From Eudorina sp. 2006-703-Eu-15 (taxonomy: Eukaryota; Chlorophyta; Chlorophyceae; Chlamydomonadales; Volvocaceae): a DNA stretch of 64,000 nucleotides. Made by a program: the position numbers and the translations under genes. Below, piece by piece: positions 10,278 through 22,600 of this stretch; the first letter of the stretch is position 1; every line of letters begins with the position of its first letter. Under the pieces are notes generated by a model. That model did not search any database. It was not told the DNA's origin and worked only from the letters and a program-made list of their open reading frames with translations. The stretch spans positions 1,116,001 through 1,180,000 of the forward strand of contig BDSI01000021.1 in the NCBI GenBank assembly GCA_003117195.1, read 5' to 3'.

Positions 10278-12781
10278 ATGGCCGAACCTGAGACGACCGA
10301 TGCATCGGGATCAACGGTGCCCGTCAGTCGCGAGCCAACCGTAATCCAGCACCTGCCACGGCAAAAGGCGAAGCCCCCCATGCTCGCCCAAACAGAGGCT
10401 TCCCTGCGACGCGCCCAGGCTACCATGGAGCGGGACCAAACCGTGCAGCTGTCTCGGGAGCAGGTCTCACGCGCCTACGACATCCTCGAGCAGCAACGCT
10501 TCGGACCGTACGTCGTCAAGTATGGTGAGCCCACAAAACGTGGGGCAGTTGCACTTCCTGCCGCAGAGCGGGCCCTTGCCGCTACAGGGACCGATAAGCT
10601 TGACCAGCTTAACGACGGCGCGGTCGCAGGCTGGGCATCCTAGCTGCTCATGTCCGTTGAGTCGCTCCCGTACACGACCGCAGCTCCCTTCTACGTCCCA
10701 ACCCCAGACGCGCCGGTGACTTCTTGCGCAATAGAGGCCCGCTGAATGCGCGGACCGCTCGCTCGCTGTTGGCTACGGCAAGCAGGGCAAGGATGAGATT
10801 GCTCCGGAACCGCCTTGCATGGTACTGTGCTACGGCCGCATCGCGATGGGAACGGTTGGCCCTGTGACGCTGTTACACCCCCCCCCCCAACCCCAACCCC
10901 CGAACCTCTGACCCCGAAACCCTTGAGAGATCCGGACCCCCCGCCCTGGACCCAGTTGCGAATCCATCACGTCCTCCCGTGGTCTGGCCACGTACCTCTG
11001 CCCCACAGGCTGTCTGGGCTCGGTCGGGCTCATCGCCTACACCTACCTGCGGGGGTTCTACCACCTGGCGCATGTGAGTTGTGAGAGGGGCGCGCGCCGG
11101 TGCTGGTGCGGGAGGGGGAGTTGGAAAGAAACAGCCCAGACACACCCAGCTCAGACACACCCAGCCCAGAAACACCCAGAGTGGGAGTGAATGTTCAGCG
11201 AAGAACCCGTCCGAACAACTCAGGCCCGTGATGTTTACCAGGTGACGGGTGTGTGTGTGTGGGGGGGGGGGGGGACATATCTGACCGGGCCTGACGCTGG
11301 CCAAGGGCTGCTACCCCAGCCCTAACGGAAAGACCGCCGAAGCACTCTCCTCCCTTTGCGGGGGAGGGAGAGGGGCGTGAGGGGCCGCATCCCCCCTTGC
11401 TCGACCTAGAGCACTCGCGCGGCCTGGAAAGCACCGCGGTATCTCTACGAAAACAAAGGCCTCAGCCATGCCGTCTCGTCTTCGGCTGGGCCCCGTGCAG
11501 CGCCAGTGCCTCGTGGGCCTGGGATTGCCGCCCTCCCTCATTTCCTTGCAGCACCTGGGGTGTCCCCTCATGGGGGTTCCCGCCAGGCACATAAACTGGC
11601 GACGCCCGAGCCGGTAGTCCGGCTCTTAGCAGGGAGTCGTCTACCTCTAAAGCAGTCCATCTCCTAGCAGCCTCGTACCCCGCTGGTGGCTGGTTCAGGG
11701 CCGGCCCTCAGTGGCTGTCAGAGAGGCGGTTCTGGGGCGGGCACGTCCACGCTATCCATCCTAGGAGCCCTGCCCAGACGCGGCAGGCCCCGAGGGGCAG
11801 GTTCACGACAGATAAGGCTCACTGGCTGAGCTTTGGCAACCTATCGGCAGCACCGGCCAGCAAAAACCTAGCGCGTTGACCTGACCCGTGACGGCCATCG
11901 CCTACAAGGCTCGGGGATTCCACCCACCCATCGCACCCGAAGCTCCCCATTCACAGCCCTCAAGCCCACGATCCGGTCAGCCCCGACGCCGAGCCTGACT
12001 CGCGGCCTCCCCGGTCCTGTCCCTCATCCCTATTCATCGGCCCCCCCTTTGCCTCACTGCCCACCACGTCAATCTTTTTAGTCCCTCCCTACCCCTCACT
12101 CCTCTTAGTCGCCATCCATCTCCAAGCCTGCCGGCTGCGCACACTGCAGGCGTCCCTCGACCACCGCGAGAATAGGGTGGTTCGGCCCCACCCCATCCCA
12201 GTTGCGCCTAGGCACCCCCAGTTCCGCGAATCCTCTAAGCCGTTGCCAGAATTCTAGCACCGCGCGCGCCTTGGCCACCTCAATCGGGGGAGGTGCCCCC
12301 GGCTGCGTCGTCGCGGGGGCATCGGTGGCGTGTCGGGTCGCTGCCCTCAGTCCCACCCGCGCGCGTTCCAGGGCTGTTAGTGCTGATAGGCTAACGATGC
12401 CCCACACGCATTGTTGCACGCCCAGCGGCGCCTCTGCCAGCCACACCTGTGCCCGGGTGATTGGCCCGGGTACGTGGGCGGCTATCTGTTGGACGACGGC
12501 CTGTGCCACCGGGCACTCCCAGAAGTGGTGTGCACGAGGCGAGGTGGCGAGTGTGTGCTCTTGTAGCCGCTTTTAGCAGTAACGGTTGCGGTAGACTAGA
12601 GACTCTACTTACGGGGAGGGAAAAGGACCAGCGAGCCACGCGGGCAGTCAAAGCATTGACCCAGAAGAAGACACGGGACCAGACAGACAGACAAACAGAC
12701 CACCCCAGCTGCTGTACCTGCCGTACAGCGCACCCATTCGGACGGCAGGGGACAGGGAACAGAATGCCCCATTATGTTCGG

Positions 12782-12823
<42 letters not shown>

Positions 12824-14952
12824 GCGCGCCTGCGTGTTTGGGGTCGCTAGGGGAGGCAAGGCCCGTCTCCGCGGCGGGACGAATCCACGCATCCCTGAGT
12901 GCGCGTCCTGCTTGCTGCCGTGTCCCCACCGCGGCCCTCCCCATCATCCGCACCCGCACCCACCACCCGCACCCGCAGAAAAACCGTGAGGCCTGGGTGG
13001 GCACCTTCCGCCACCGGATCTACATCCTGGTGAGGGGTGCGAGGGGCGGACCCCGGGCATGAGGACTTGAGGAGGGAGGGGGCTCCTCGAGCCCGCCGTC
13101 GTCGAAACGTCCGCCAGAGGAGGGGGCCGCTCGCTGCCTCGCTCCGCGCGTATCGTATCTCCTCGGCTGTTACGTGCGGGTGGTTGGGTGTGAAGAGAAC
13201 GGGGGTTAGGCCACCGCAACGATGCTTGTTCCGGCTGTGCCCGCGTTGCTGACACGTCGCCGCGGTCCCACTCGCCGCGGTCCCACTCGCGGCGGTCCCA
13301 CGTCGCCGCGGTCCGCAACCCGGAGATGCATGGGGCGGCTCTGATCCGCCCGCCCGCTCGAGCTGCCGTCACGACGCCTTCCCTAGGGTTGCGTTCCTCC
13401 TCCGCCGGACCAGGCGCCTCGGACCTGGAGCGGGGAAAGCCTCCGAGGGGCCCCTCCGAGCTCGTCGCCCACCAGCGCGGCCCCCAGTCGCCTGCCCGGG
13501 CACTCCTCTGCGTTGTGACGGATGTCGTTGATGCCGTTGATGTCGTACAGGGACCGCTGATCGCCATGTACGCCACCGCGAACGGCATCATCGCGCTGCC
13601 GTACAAGGTATGCATCATTGTTGTTAGTGTGTGTTGCACCGATGTTAGATTGAAACCCTAGGCGAGGAAGTGACGTACAGACGTACTTGACGTTGTGGCA
13701 CTTCTAACATGGTTTATACCGACATGACGTTCGTTGCATCGTTAGCAGTTGACACTGAATGATGACAGGAATCTCTAGTTACTAGTCATGCACGTACCAT
13801 GGTCGGTTTTGGTTTTGGTTTTATGTTCCAGGAGAAGGTTGAGGCGGCGCTCAACCGACCCGCCATCTCCATGTACGACATCGTCATGGCCAAGGAGACC
13901 GTCCGCAAGGCCCAGGTGGGACCTTTCTGTAGCACCCACGCACCCGAGTGATGTACGACGGGGAGAGGTTAGATGACGAGAGTGGCCGGCCCATGGGACA
14001 CTTTACACTACATACGTGAGAGGGCCCGGGGAGTTGCTGGCCTTGGCGTCATTGGTCATTCACGTCGGCCATACATCGAAACCCCTGGGCGACCTACCGG
14101 CAGCTTCCGACCCGTGGGTAACCTCGGGACCCCTGGGCTGCCGTCCCGATCTGCGGCCGTGGCTGTGACACCGCGCCCGCCTTCCACCCGTCCTACCCAT
14201 GGCACCCATCATTCTGCCCAATCCAGCCACCCTTGGCACTGATTTCACCCATCTTACCGATTCCGCCTCCCCGGGAGGTCCCAAGCATTCTCCCGCAAGC
14301 TCCTGCAAGCCCGTCTAAGCCGGAAGCCTGATAGTATCCTGCTCTCCGAATAACGCTTATATCCGAACTTACGAAGGATTTCAGCAGTCGTAATCCAGGC
14401 CTGACGACTGTCTGCCTGCTGCCGCTGCCCGCTCCTCCCCCCTGCCGCTCCTTTCCCCCTGCCGCGCCCCGCCCAACCCCCGCCGCGCGCCGCTGCACTG
14501 CTCCCAAACCTCTACCCTTACCCGCACGCCACCGCCACCGCCACCACCACCGCCCATGCGTCCATACGCTGGCGGGATGCAGTCGCTGCCGCTGAGCGCG
14601 CAGGTCTGAGGCAGCCGGGGTGGGTGGGTGGGTGGGTGCGCGTCGGGTGGGTGCGCGCAGGTCTAACAAAATGGGGCCCTAGGTCTAAGCTGGCCAGGGG
14701 TGGGCCGCCGTCGGGTGGGTGCGCGTCAGTACGTCATCGTTCAACGAGGTAGGGTGCGCCTGGCCTGGCATGGCCTGGGCCCAACCCCGCCGGCGGTTGG
14801 TGCGACGGTTGGTGCGACGGGCCCAGCTGGGGGACGCTCTGCTGCCGTCTCCGGCGCTGCTGAAGGTATTGGGTGTCGCTGTCTGCCTCCGGATGGCGAC
14901 GCTAGATGAAATTCGGATGGCGATTCAGAAGGGAGTCGTTGATCATGCCTGA
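10278..14952 (+). CDS. Unidentified protein with two predicted membrane spans (209 residues)
   Basis: I do not recognise this family. Six exons join in phase: 10278-10524, 11009-11073, 12979-13029, 13551-13607, 13832-13915 and 14827-14952. The first 80 residues are hydrophilic (QTEASLRRAQATMERDQ). A hydrophobic stretch covers the exon 1/2 boundary (GCLGSVGLIAYTYLRGFYHL), and a second crosses exons 3/4 (RIYILGPLIAMYATANGIIAL). A charged part follows (AISMYDIVMAKETVRKAQ), and the end is VDHA. The four internal junctions combine with clean GT-AG sites and uninterrupted frame, which supports one gene. The last exon is the least certain. A TGTAA lies at 15837-15841. Intron 2 carries an inverted R1 fragment and a LINE fragment. 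Its first exon is duplicated at 6390-6815. Confidence 0.6.
11269..11395 (-). repeat. R1 dispersed repeat, inverted partial copy
   Basis: The reverse complement matches 7320-7433, including AGTGCTTCGG, TTTCCGTTAGGGCTGG, GCAGCCCTTGGCCA and GGCCCGGTCAGATATG. It lies in intron 2 of the membrane-protein gene and is bordered by a poly-G/GT tract. Confidence 0.65.
12105..12570 (-). mobile_element. Non-LTR retrotransposon (LINE) 3' fragment
   Basis: The minus strand encodes a C-terminal piece typical of the zinc-binding domain after a reverse transcriptase: HHFWECPVAQAVV, followed by about 130 residues rich in Ala and Trp (QVWLAEAPLG, FWQRLRGFAEL), then a stop at 12105. No reverse transcriptase or endonuclease part was seen upstream, so this is a 5'-truncated relic. 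It sits antisense in intron 2 of the membrane-protein gene. Confidence 0.6.
12783..12822. repeat. GT microsatellite
   Basis: About twenty GT dinucleotides in a row, in intron 2 of the membrane-protein gene. Confidence 0.9.
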
Positions 14953-16608
14953 ATGCGCGTTGAGGCGTGAGGCGTTGAGGGGTGAGGCGTTGAGGCGTGA
15001 GGCGTTGAGGCGGTGAGGTTTGGGGACAAGGGGGGAACGGATTGCGGACTTGACAGGGAATGTACGATATCACCCGCGTGTGTGTTTTGCGGTTTTTGCG
15101 GTTTCGGAGCGTGCCGATCTGGAAGGTTTTGCTCGCTCGAGGGATGTGGGGCGGCGTGCGTGGGGTGAGATGGACCTGATTTCATATGTCCTTCCTTGTA
15201 GCCGTCCTTCCGTGTCACCGTCACGCACCGTCCTCAATCCAAATGATTAAGTTATCCAAATCAGGTCACCCAAGGGTCAGGTCACCCAAAAAGCACTCCG
15301 GGGGACACGCGCAGCCACCGCCCAGTCCCCACGACAGCACTACTGCACAGGATCCAGAAGGCCAGAGACGCCCGAACAAACCGACGGCGCTTCGACGGGT
15401 CCGCTCTCAAGGGGCCGTTCGAACGAAGGGGTCGGACCCCATACAGTGTGTTGATGCAGATGCATGGCCCAAACGGGTCATGTACGTATCGGTGGCAGCC
15501 TGGCCGACGGAACCCTTAAACACACACCGCCATGCATGCATCACGCACTGCTCCAAGGACGCGCCCATCAGGGGTCCGCAAGCCGTACATTACGTACCGC
15601 CCATTCGGCGACGCCCACGTTTCACTCGCGAGGCACATTCCATTCATTCAGTCCCTCATTTATTCATTCACCTGTTCATTTGTTCATCCATTTGGTCATT
15701 CATTCCGTTAATGGGTCATTCATTAAGAGTCATCGGTGCCGGTAAATCGCCTAGCCACGGTACGAAACCCGGGGGACAGGTCCGAGGAGACGCACGTCCA
15801 TCCCTGTACAGCCGTACGTCCCTGTATGGCCATCCCTGTAACACTAGACAGCTGTCAATGCAGCCGTGGAGCGAGATAAGGCGACGACCCCCACTGATGC
15901 GTAGTACGTACGAGCACACGTGTCGCAGTGCCCTTAATGTACGGTGAGTGCGTGGCACTGGCCAGGTGCCGTACGGTGGCCGTCCAGGTGCCGCATGCAT
16001 GCACGCGCCCAGCTAAGTAGCTATCTGAATGAATGAATGCACGAACGAACGTTACAGCGGACCCCCAAGCTATCAGCAGTCAGCACGGGCCGCGGCGGTC
16101 ATTCCTTTCGTGCGTGCACGGTATCACCAGACGGAGCGCTCGCCCTCCGTGAGGTCGAAGAATCGGAGGGCGCGACACCTGGGGTTCGAGTTGATGGGGT
16201 GGGAGCGAGGGAGGGAAGCGGGTTGGGCTCGGGCGAGGTTCCCCCGGGTAGGGTAGGTGGGCAGCAGATGGGAGGAGGCGGGGCGGCGGTTGACGGATAC
16301 ATATGGGGTATGTAGGACGTGGGAGCGAGGGCGGTGGTTATCTATCGATCGCTGTTCGAATAAACCCAGCCATCGGAAGATCGGATGCACTCCGCGCGCG
16401 CGCACACACCAACGTATACAGTAACACCTGAACAGTTAGGGCCAGGTCAGGGGGGCAGGGGAAGGCCCGCCCTCCGGGCATCACCAGCCAGACCGAGCGA
16501 TGTCTATCTGGACGAGCCAAAGCAAGGCCCATAGATAAACCAGCACCGCATGCAGCGGAGTTGAGTGTAGTTGAGTCATACGAGGTGAGGCGAGATGAGA
16601 TAGATAGA
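14953..16608. other. Intergenic region without a supported gene
   Basis: The sequence holds a degenerate GCGTTGAGGCGTGAG repeat at 14955-15012, a CATTCATT-rich tract at 15640-15725 and one copy of the dispersed GTTACAGCGGACCCC motif at 16049-16065. That motif contains TGTAA on the minus strand and may mark the 3' end of the glycosyltransferase gene. Reading frames here show no recognisable family. Confidence 0.5.
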
Positions 16609-19600
16609 TCAGGTAATACATATACATGGTGAGTGTGCGCGTGTACGTACATGTGTGGATGCGTGCGCCGCCGACGGAAGAACACGTGCGGCAAGCCGCA
16701 CGACGGTGCCGTACCTGTTGTACCATCGGTCGTACAGCAATCCCGCCTCGTCCGGCAGCCCTTTCACGGACCCCACCAGTCTATCCAACCAAATAACGGT
16801 CGGCACGTCCCGCCGCAGTGAGCTCAGCAAGAGATCCGCGTTCAGATGTACGAGGTCGTCGTACTTGGGGTTTAACAGCCGCCCCAAGTCCTCGGACCCT
16901 CTTCCGGCATTGCTCTCGGGCTGCAAACGATTAGGTGATTGGGAAGACCCGACCACAGTACTTTGTAATCATTTTCTAGCCTATTTGGGTGGCACCTCAG
17001 AGAGCCGATAGTAGGGGTTTTGAGGCTGCGGAAGACGTCGCACGGTTCTATCTTAACCAGAGGCTACCGAATCCCGATTCCCTCCCCGCCATGCGATTCG
17101 GCGGGTCTGGCGCGGTTTCCAGGAGAGGCAATCCCGGCGCGCTGGTAACCTGGTGTGTTGGCCGGTATGGCTGCATGATCCCCCCCGGGTGATGGAGGAT
17201 GGGTGTGCAGTCCCTGGTAGGGATTGATGAGATGAGGCGCCTACGAGCTATCTGGGCCCGTTGGTTTCGTTCTATCTGACGACTGCCGTCAGCTTCCACA
17301 GACAGAAAAGTACACCAAAGTACATAAGTGGCATTGTTGATGCGACAAGTATTTAGTCTGTGTAAGGACACATGCAGCAGCCATTTGCGTGATATACAGG
17401 GCCACAGCGGCGACTCGCACCCTCCCGCACCTTAAACAAGCGCAGGGTCGTTGAGGCGGTGGGCTGCAGCAGGCGCCTCCGCCGCTTCGGATGCGCCCCG
17501 CGTGAGAAGGGCTTGGCAGTGGCAGTGTCCCCTCCCGTTTTGGGGTCCGCGGCCGCCGGTGCCGATTCCGTGTCGTTGACGCGATGTCCCAGGACCGCCC
17601 GAAGGTAATGGAACTCCACGGCGAAGAGCGCACGGCCACCTCCGAGCCCGGTGTTGCTGCTGCTGCTGCTGCTGCTGCCGCCGCCGCTGCCGTCGTCCTC
17701 GTCGTCAAAATGGGCGCTGCCGTCTCGTTCCGGGAGGATGCACCCTGCGCACGGCCGTCTTTCTTCATTCAAATATTTGCTAAATTATTTACTTGTGTAT
17801 TTTAACAATGCTTAATCCATGTTTATTCTTTCATGAACAATTTGATGAACAAATTATGATGAATACCCGTATCGAGCTTTGTCAGTTGGGTGCGTGGGAC
17901 ACCCCATGTCGGACCGTGGCACACAACGACTAACCGTAGCAAGGGGGCCCACCCGAATCCGCCCATGTCGTACGATCATTCATCATGAAGCCCTACATAC
18001 CCTCATCGCTGAAGGCGAGCCACTCGCACTGGAGCTCCTCGAGCGTGTCCCCAAAAGGCTGTACGGCATACGCCGTATTGAGGTACGTCCACGGAATGGA
18101 ATGGCGGGGTGGCGGCGGCGGCGGCCGGGCTGCCTTGGAGTCCGTGTTCGCGCCCTCGGGCTTGGCTGTTACCTGTAGCCATGAACGGCAGCCATATCCA
18201 TTGCTGACATGCGTTGCGGTGAAATAATACATCGCTTTTTCGCTGGCGAGTTACAACATAGTACGTACGGCACGGGCACATGGACGGCAGTGTACGGAAG
18301 CCTAGCAGGTTATTTATTATTGCATAGCGGTACCGGACCGCGGTCCGTGCACCCGGCTCACCCAGGGCGTCATGCAGGGTGCTGCGGGCCAGGCCGCCAC
18401 CGCCCCCAGCGCCACCGCCACCTGCGCCAGTCCCTGCGCCGCCCGCACAAACTGCTCCCTTCCTGCTTGTGTGTGAAGGGGTTTGGATAGAGCGGCGTCG
18501 TCAGGGCAGGCGCTCTTGTGAGTGTCACTGATGACGGGGCGCTGCTTCCGTACCCCGCCTTCATCAAGCATGGCGTCTTTGCTCTCCGCCCCTTGTGCTG
18601 CCCAGAGCGCTTTCGCGTTCTGAGGCGCCATCCCTCGGGGCGCGGTCGCTACGTCCCCTGGCCCCTGGAGCTCTGAGGAAGCTGAGTTCTTTTTCTTTTT
18701 TTCTTTTTTCTTTTCTCCTGGAGAAGCTCGCAGCAGGTAGGCTGCCGAAGCTATCGACAGAACACACGCTACCGTGGGGCACCGCAGGACAGCAGGCAGG
18801 GATCCTGCAGCTACCGTACTGCCCGTATGTACCAGAGTACGGTGGAAGTACGGCATTACGGGGCATCCATACCACTCTCACCTAGGTCTTGCGGCACCGC
18901 GTCCGGGCTGTACGCCACCACCAGCCGTATGTCCGACAGGTAGGAGTGGTGGCTGGGGTGCTGCTGGGCGCCCTCCGGGGCCGCGGGGCTGGTGTGGAAC
19001 ACACGGAAGGGGCTGCCCGCGACCCTGCTCGGCAGCCGTCAAGCAACAGCGCGGGTCCCGTCCCCAACACGCAAAGCCGTGTTGATATTCCTCTTCATAG
19101 TTCATACATACCATTGCTATTACGCCACAGAGAGCATGACCCGCTCTTACCATCGGACCAGTGCGGAGCCGAGCGCCCACATAAGCAATGGCCTTCGTAC
19201 CGTACCGTACCATACCGTACCATACCGTACCGTGCCGTACACTTTCAGACCTTTACTGGGGACCCTGGAAAGCTTGCCAACACACTGATGCCCGCACAGC
19301 CGTTTGATGCAATGGGCGACCACCACGGACGCGCCAACGAACCAACTAACCGCGCCCGCGTGACCGCGTTCGTACGTACGTACCTGGAAGCCACGCGCCA
19401 GTCGTACAGTCCTGCGAGCTGCAGCGCCAGCGTCTTCTGGAAGGCTCCGGGCCACAGGCCCGCGAACACGTGGCCAATGGCCTGGGGCAGGAGTGCGGGC
19501 GGCGGCGCGGGCGGGGCCGCGTGCGAGTCGGCGGGCTGGGCAGGTTGGGGCCACAGGTGGGAGTGCCAGTAGCCGTGGCGCCCTGCTGTCCACCAGGATG

Positions 19601-22600
19601 ACTCAGCCCAGCTGCCGGAGTACCGCTCGTTGAGATCTGCGGAAGACGGGGAGAAAAAATATTATTATCATTATTATGATTAAGGGTGTTACAGCGGAAT
19701 ATTAGTAGGAGGGAGGAGGGAGAGCTGGAGAGAGCTGTAACATCCTTAACAATATGTGGCATGTATGGCGTGATCGTGCGCCTCGTGCATTGCATGTGTA
19801 TGTACGGAACGCCACGCAGCATGGCAGCCGCCACGTACCCAGGTTCAGCAGCCCGAACCGCTCCGGGGGGATGGCCCGGGCCGCCGCCTCTGTGGCCGGA
19901 TCCTCCGGGTCCGGGGGAAGGCGCACACCTGCGGGGGCGGCACGGCCGGTACCGTATGTGTATGTCGTATTCAGGGAGCGGGCACGTGGTACCTTGCGAC
20001 GGACGAGACGCGCCGTACAGCCGTACCTCGCCCCGAATGCCCTAGCTAGCTAGAGAGGTCCGTGCGCACTGCTGACTGCTACAACATTCAACGACGTTGG
20101 TTCAGGCCGTGGCGCATGCAGCTGTCACCCACCGAGCTCGGCGAAGGCCTCCCTGTAAGCGACCGCGTGCGGTCCAAGCGCCTGTACGAACGGATAGCCG
20201 CCGAGGCTCAGCGGCCACTCCCCGCCTGCAACACCGTTTGTACGACAGGAATACGACAGCATCCGTGTGTGTCCGATTGAAGGCCTGCGCTGGACCAGCA
20301 GCGCTCTGGCGCTCTGAGAACCATGGGTCGCACGGTACGATGGTCCTCAGCCGCAACACAGCCCCGCAGGGGCCACACCAGGTAAACCCGCAAACAAACA
20401 ACAAACTAAAACATCGTGCTAAATTGTATCATAAAATTACGGTACGAAGAGAGATTCCTATAACTTAGTGGGGTCGACGCGACCATGCGGTCCAGACGGA
20501 CACACGCACCACTGTGTGGCATCCTCAAGGTGGATCCGCGGATGGTCACGTTGACCGCGTTGGCCGTGGCTGCTGCTGGTGGTAGTGCAGTCTGGAAAGC
20601 GGTGGCAGCAACACCGCTTCCGTCTGCTGCTCCGGACACCACCCAGGGCGTCGTCGAGGCGCCGCAGGACCCGTTGCGGAACAGCTCGCACGCGAACCGC
20701 GCCAGGGGCCCCGTCACCGTGTACTCCTGCGGCGGCGGCGCCCCGGCCAGGCACGGCTCGTCACGTGAGCCCTGCCGTACAATGAGATGTGCGGATTGTA
20801 CGACACCCCACGCAATCTGGTGAACCCCGGCTGCACGATGTTAGGTGTCTTTAGTTCTGGTCTCACCTTTTCATCCCAGCCGCTCGCCAAGGCGTGGATG
20901 TTGCGTTGGAGCTCCTGAGCAGCCGGGAAGGAAGCGGCCGAGGAAGGCAATGACAGGCAGCGAGCCAGGGACGCGCGCGGCAGGGGATATCGAGGTCAGG
21001 GAGCAAGGACGCCCACTCTCTATCCCCTCGGTGCATGTGTGTTTGAAACTAACTATGTGCTTAATAGCCCCGCCCTGCTAGCCCCGACACGGTACACCCG
21101 GACGCGTGCGGTGCTGCGGTCACCATTATTGCCCCGAGAGACGGTACGTAGACTGAAAGATTATAAATTATTATTGATCGATTAAGATTTAATGCTTAGA
21201 TGCCGGCGTGCCGATGTTAGGCTCCTGCCGCAGGCCCGGCACCAAGCCCCTTCCCCCGCCCTCAGTCAGCACTCACCGACCAGTGGTTCATTCCCAGGGT
21301 TTTGAAAGCCGCCTCCTCGCCCTCCCGGAACCGGTACGCGTTCACCAGGCTCATGAACACCGGCCGGCCCGCCATGCAGCTCAGCATCGCGTCCGTGATC
21401 AGGGTCTGTAGGCAGGCGGACAGGCAGGCAGGCGAACAAAGCACCGCAGCGCATCGCATCACAACGCGTCGCATCACATACAACACATCGCATCGCAACG
21501 CATCGCATCACATACAACGCGTCGCATCACAATGCATCGCATCACAACGCGTCGCAACGCAACCCACGCCTGTCAGCAGCGGCGAGAAGCTGAGAAGGCA
21601 GGCCGTACGGATACACACATCCTGGCAATGCCGTACAAATGTACGACGAAACGTCATTCGTCGCCGCACCTGATCGTCGACCGGGATGTTCTTTGCCTGG
21701 GCTGAGGTGACATGACATGAGGGCGGGCGGGTGGAGAGGGTGTACATTAGTTCAGTTGAGAATGTTTCGACAGGCATATCTGGCGAAGGAGCCAAGTTTG
21801 GACGGGTCGGCGTCACGGCAATATCAACTAAGAGCCGCGTATGCAGCTCTTGAAATACAAATCCCTTATCGATGCCCATGCCGTGGCCCGTGCCTGCTGT
21901 GGGGACGTGCCGTAAACAACCACGCGGCCGGGCTCATCTTGCACGGTTTGCACAGCAGGGGTTCAGCGGCCGTCATCCGGTTGGGCGCTCGTATGTTTAG
22001 AAATGCAACCCGCCCGCCCGCACTCGTGTGTGCTGCATGGGATGGCTGGAGAGAGGAGGATGGCCCCCCTCTGCCGAGGGGCAGCCATCCGCCTCTCCAT
22101 TCCTTTTTCTCACCGATGTAGAGCGACGCGTTGGCGACCACGGATGGGTCCTCGGACCAGCGGACTGCGGGGCAAGAAACAACCGGCCGGCGGCGGGGGA
22201 CCCGTGCATGGCCGGCACACGGGGACGGGCACACGGGGACGGGAACGCGGGACCGGGTTGGGGGCGGGCGTGGGTTGGGCCGCGCCTCGTCCCTCAGTGC
22301 CGTGGCGGCTGAAGGGCGCTGAGAGGGAGGCCGGCGGCCGCACGTGAATTGTGGAACCGTTCATCAAGCGGCCGGGTGACCGGGAGAGTCGGTCCTCTGA
22401 CTGGGCCGACCCCGGTCACGAACGGCAGCGTCCACGATATACACCACATGAGCAGCCGACACCGCACACGACAATAGAATTTGTCCCGTCCAAGGAAGGC
22501 GCCGATGATCCCATTATTTGGGGGTCCGCTGTACCATTTGTACGTGTCTGTGTAAGCATACCGTTCCTGGTGTGCACGGAGGATAGATCGATCGATTGCC

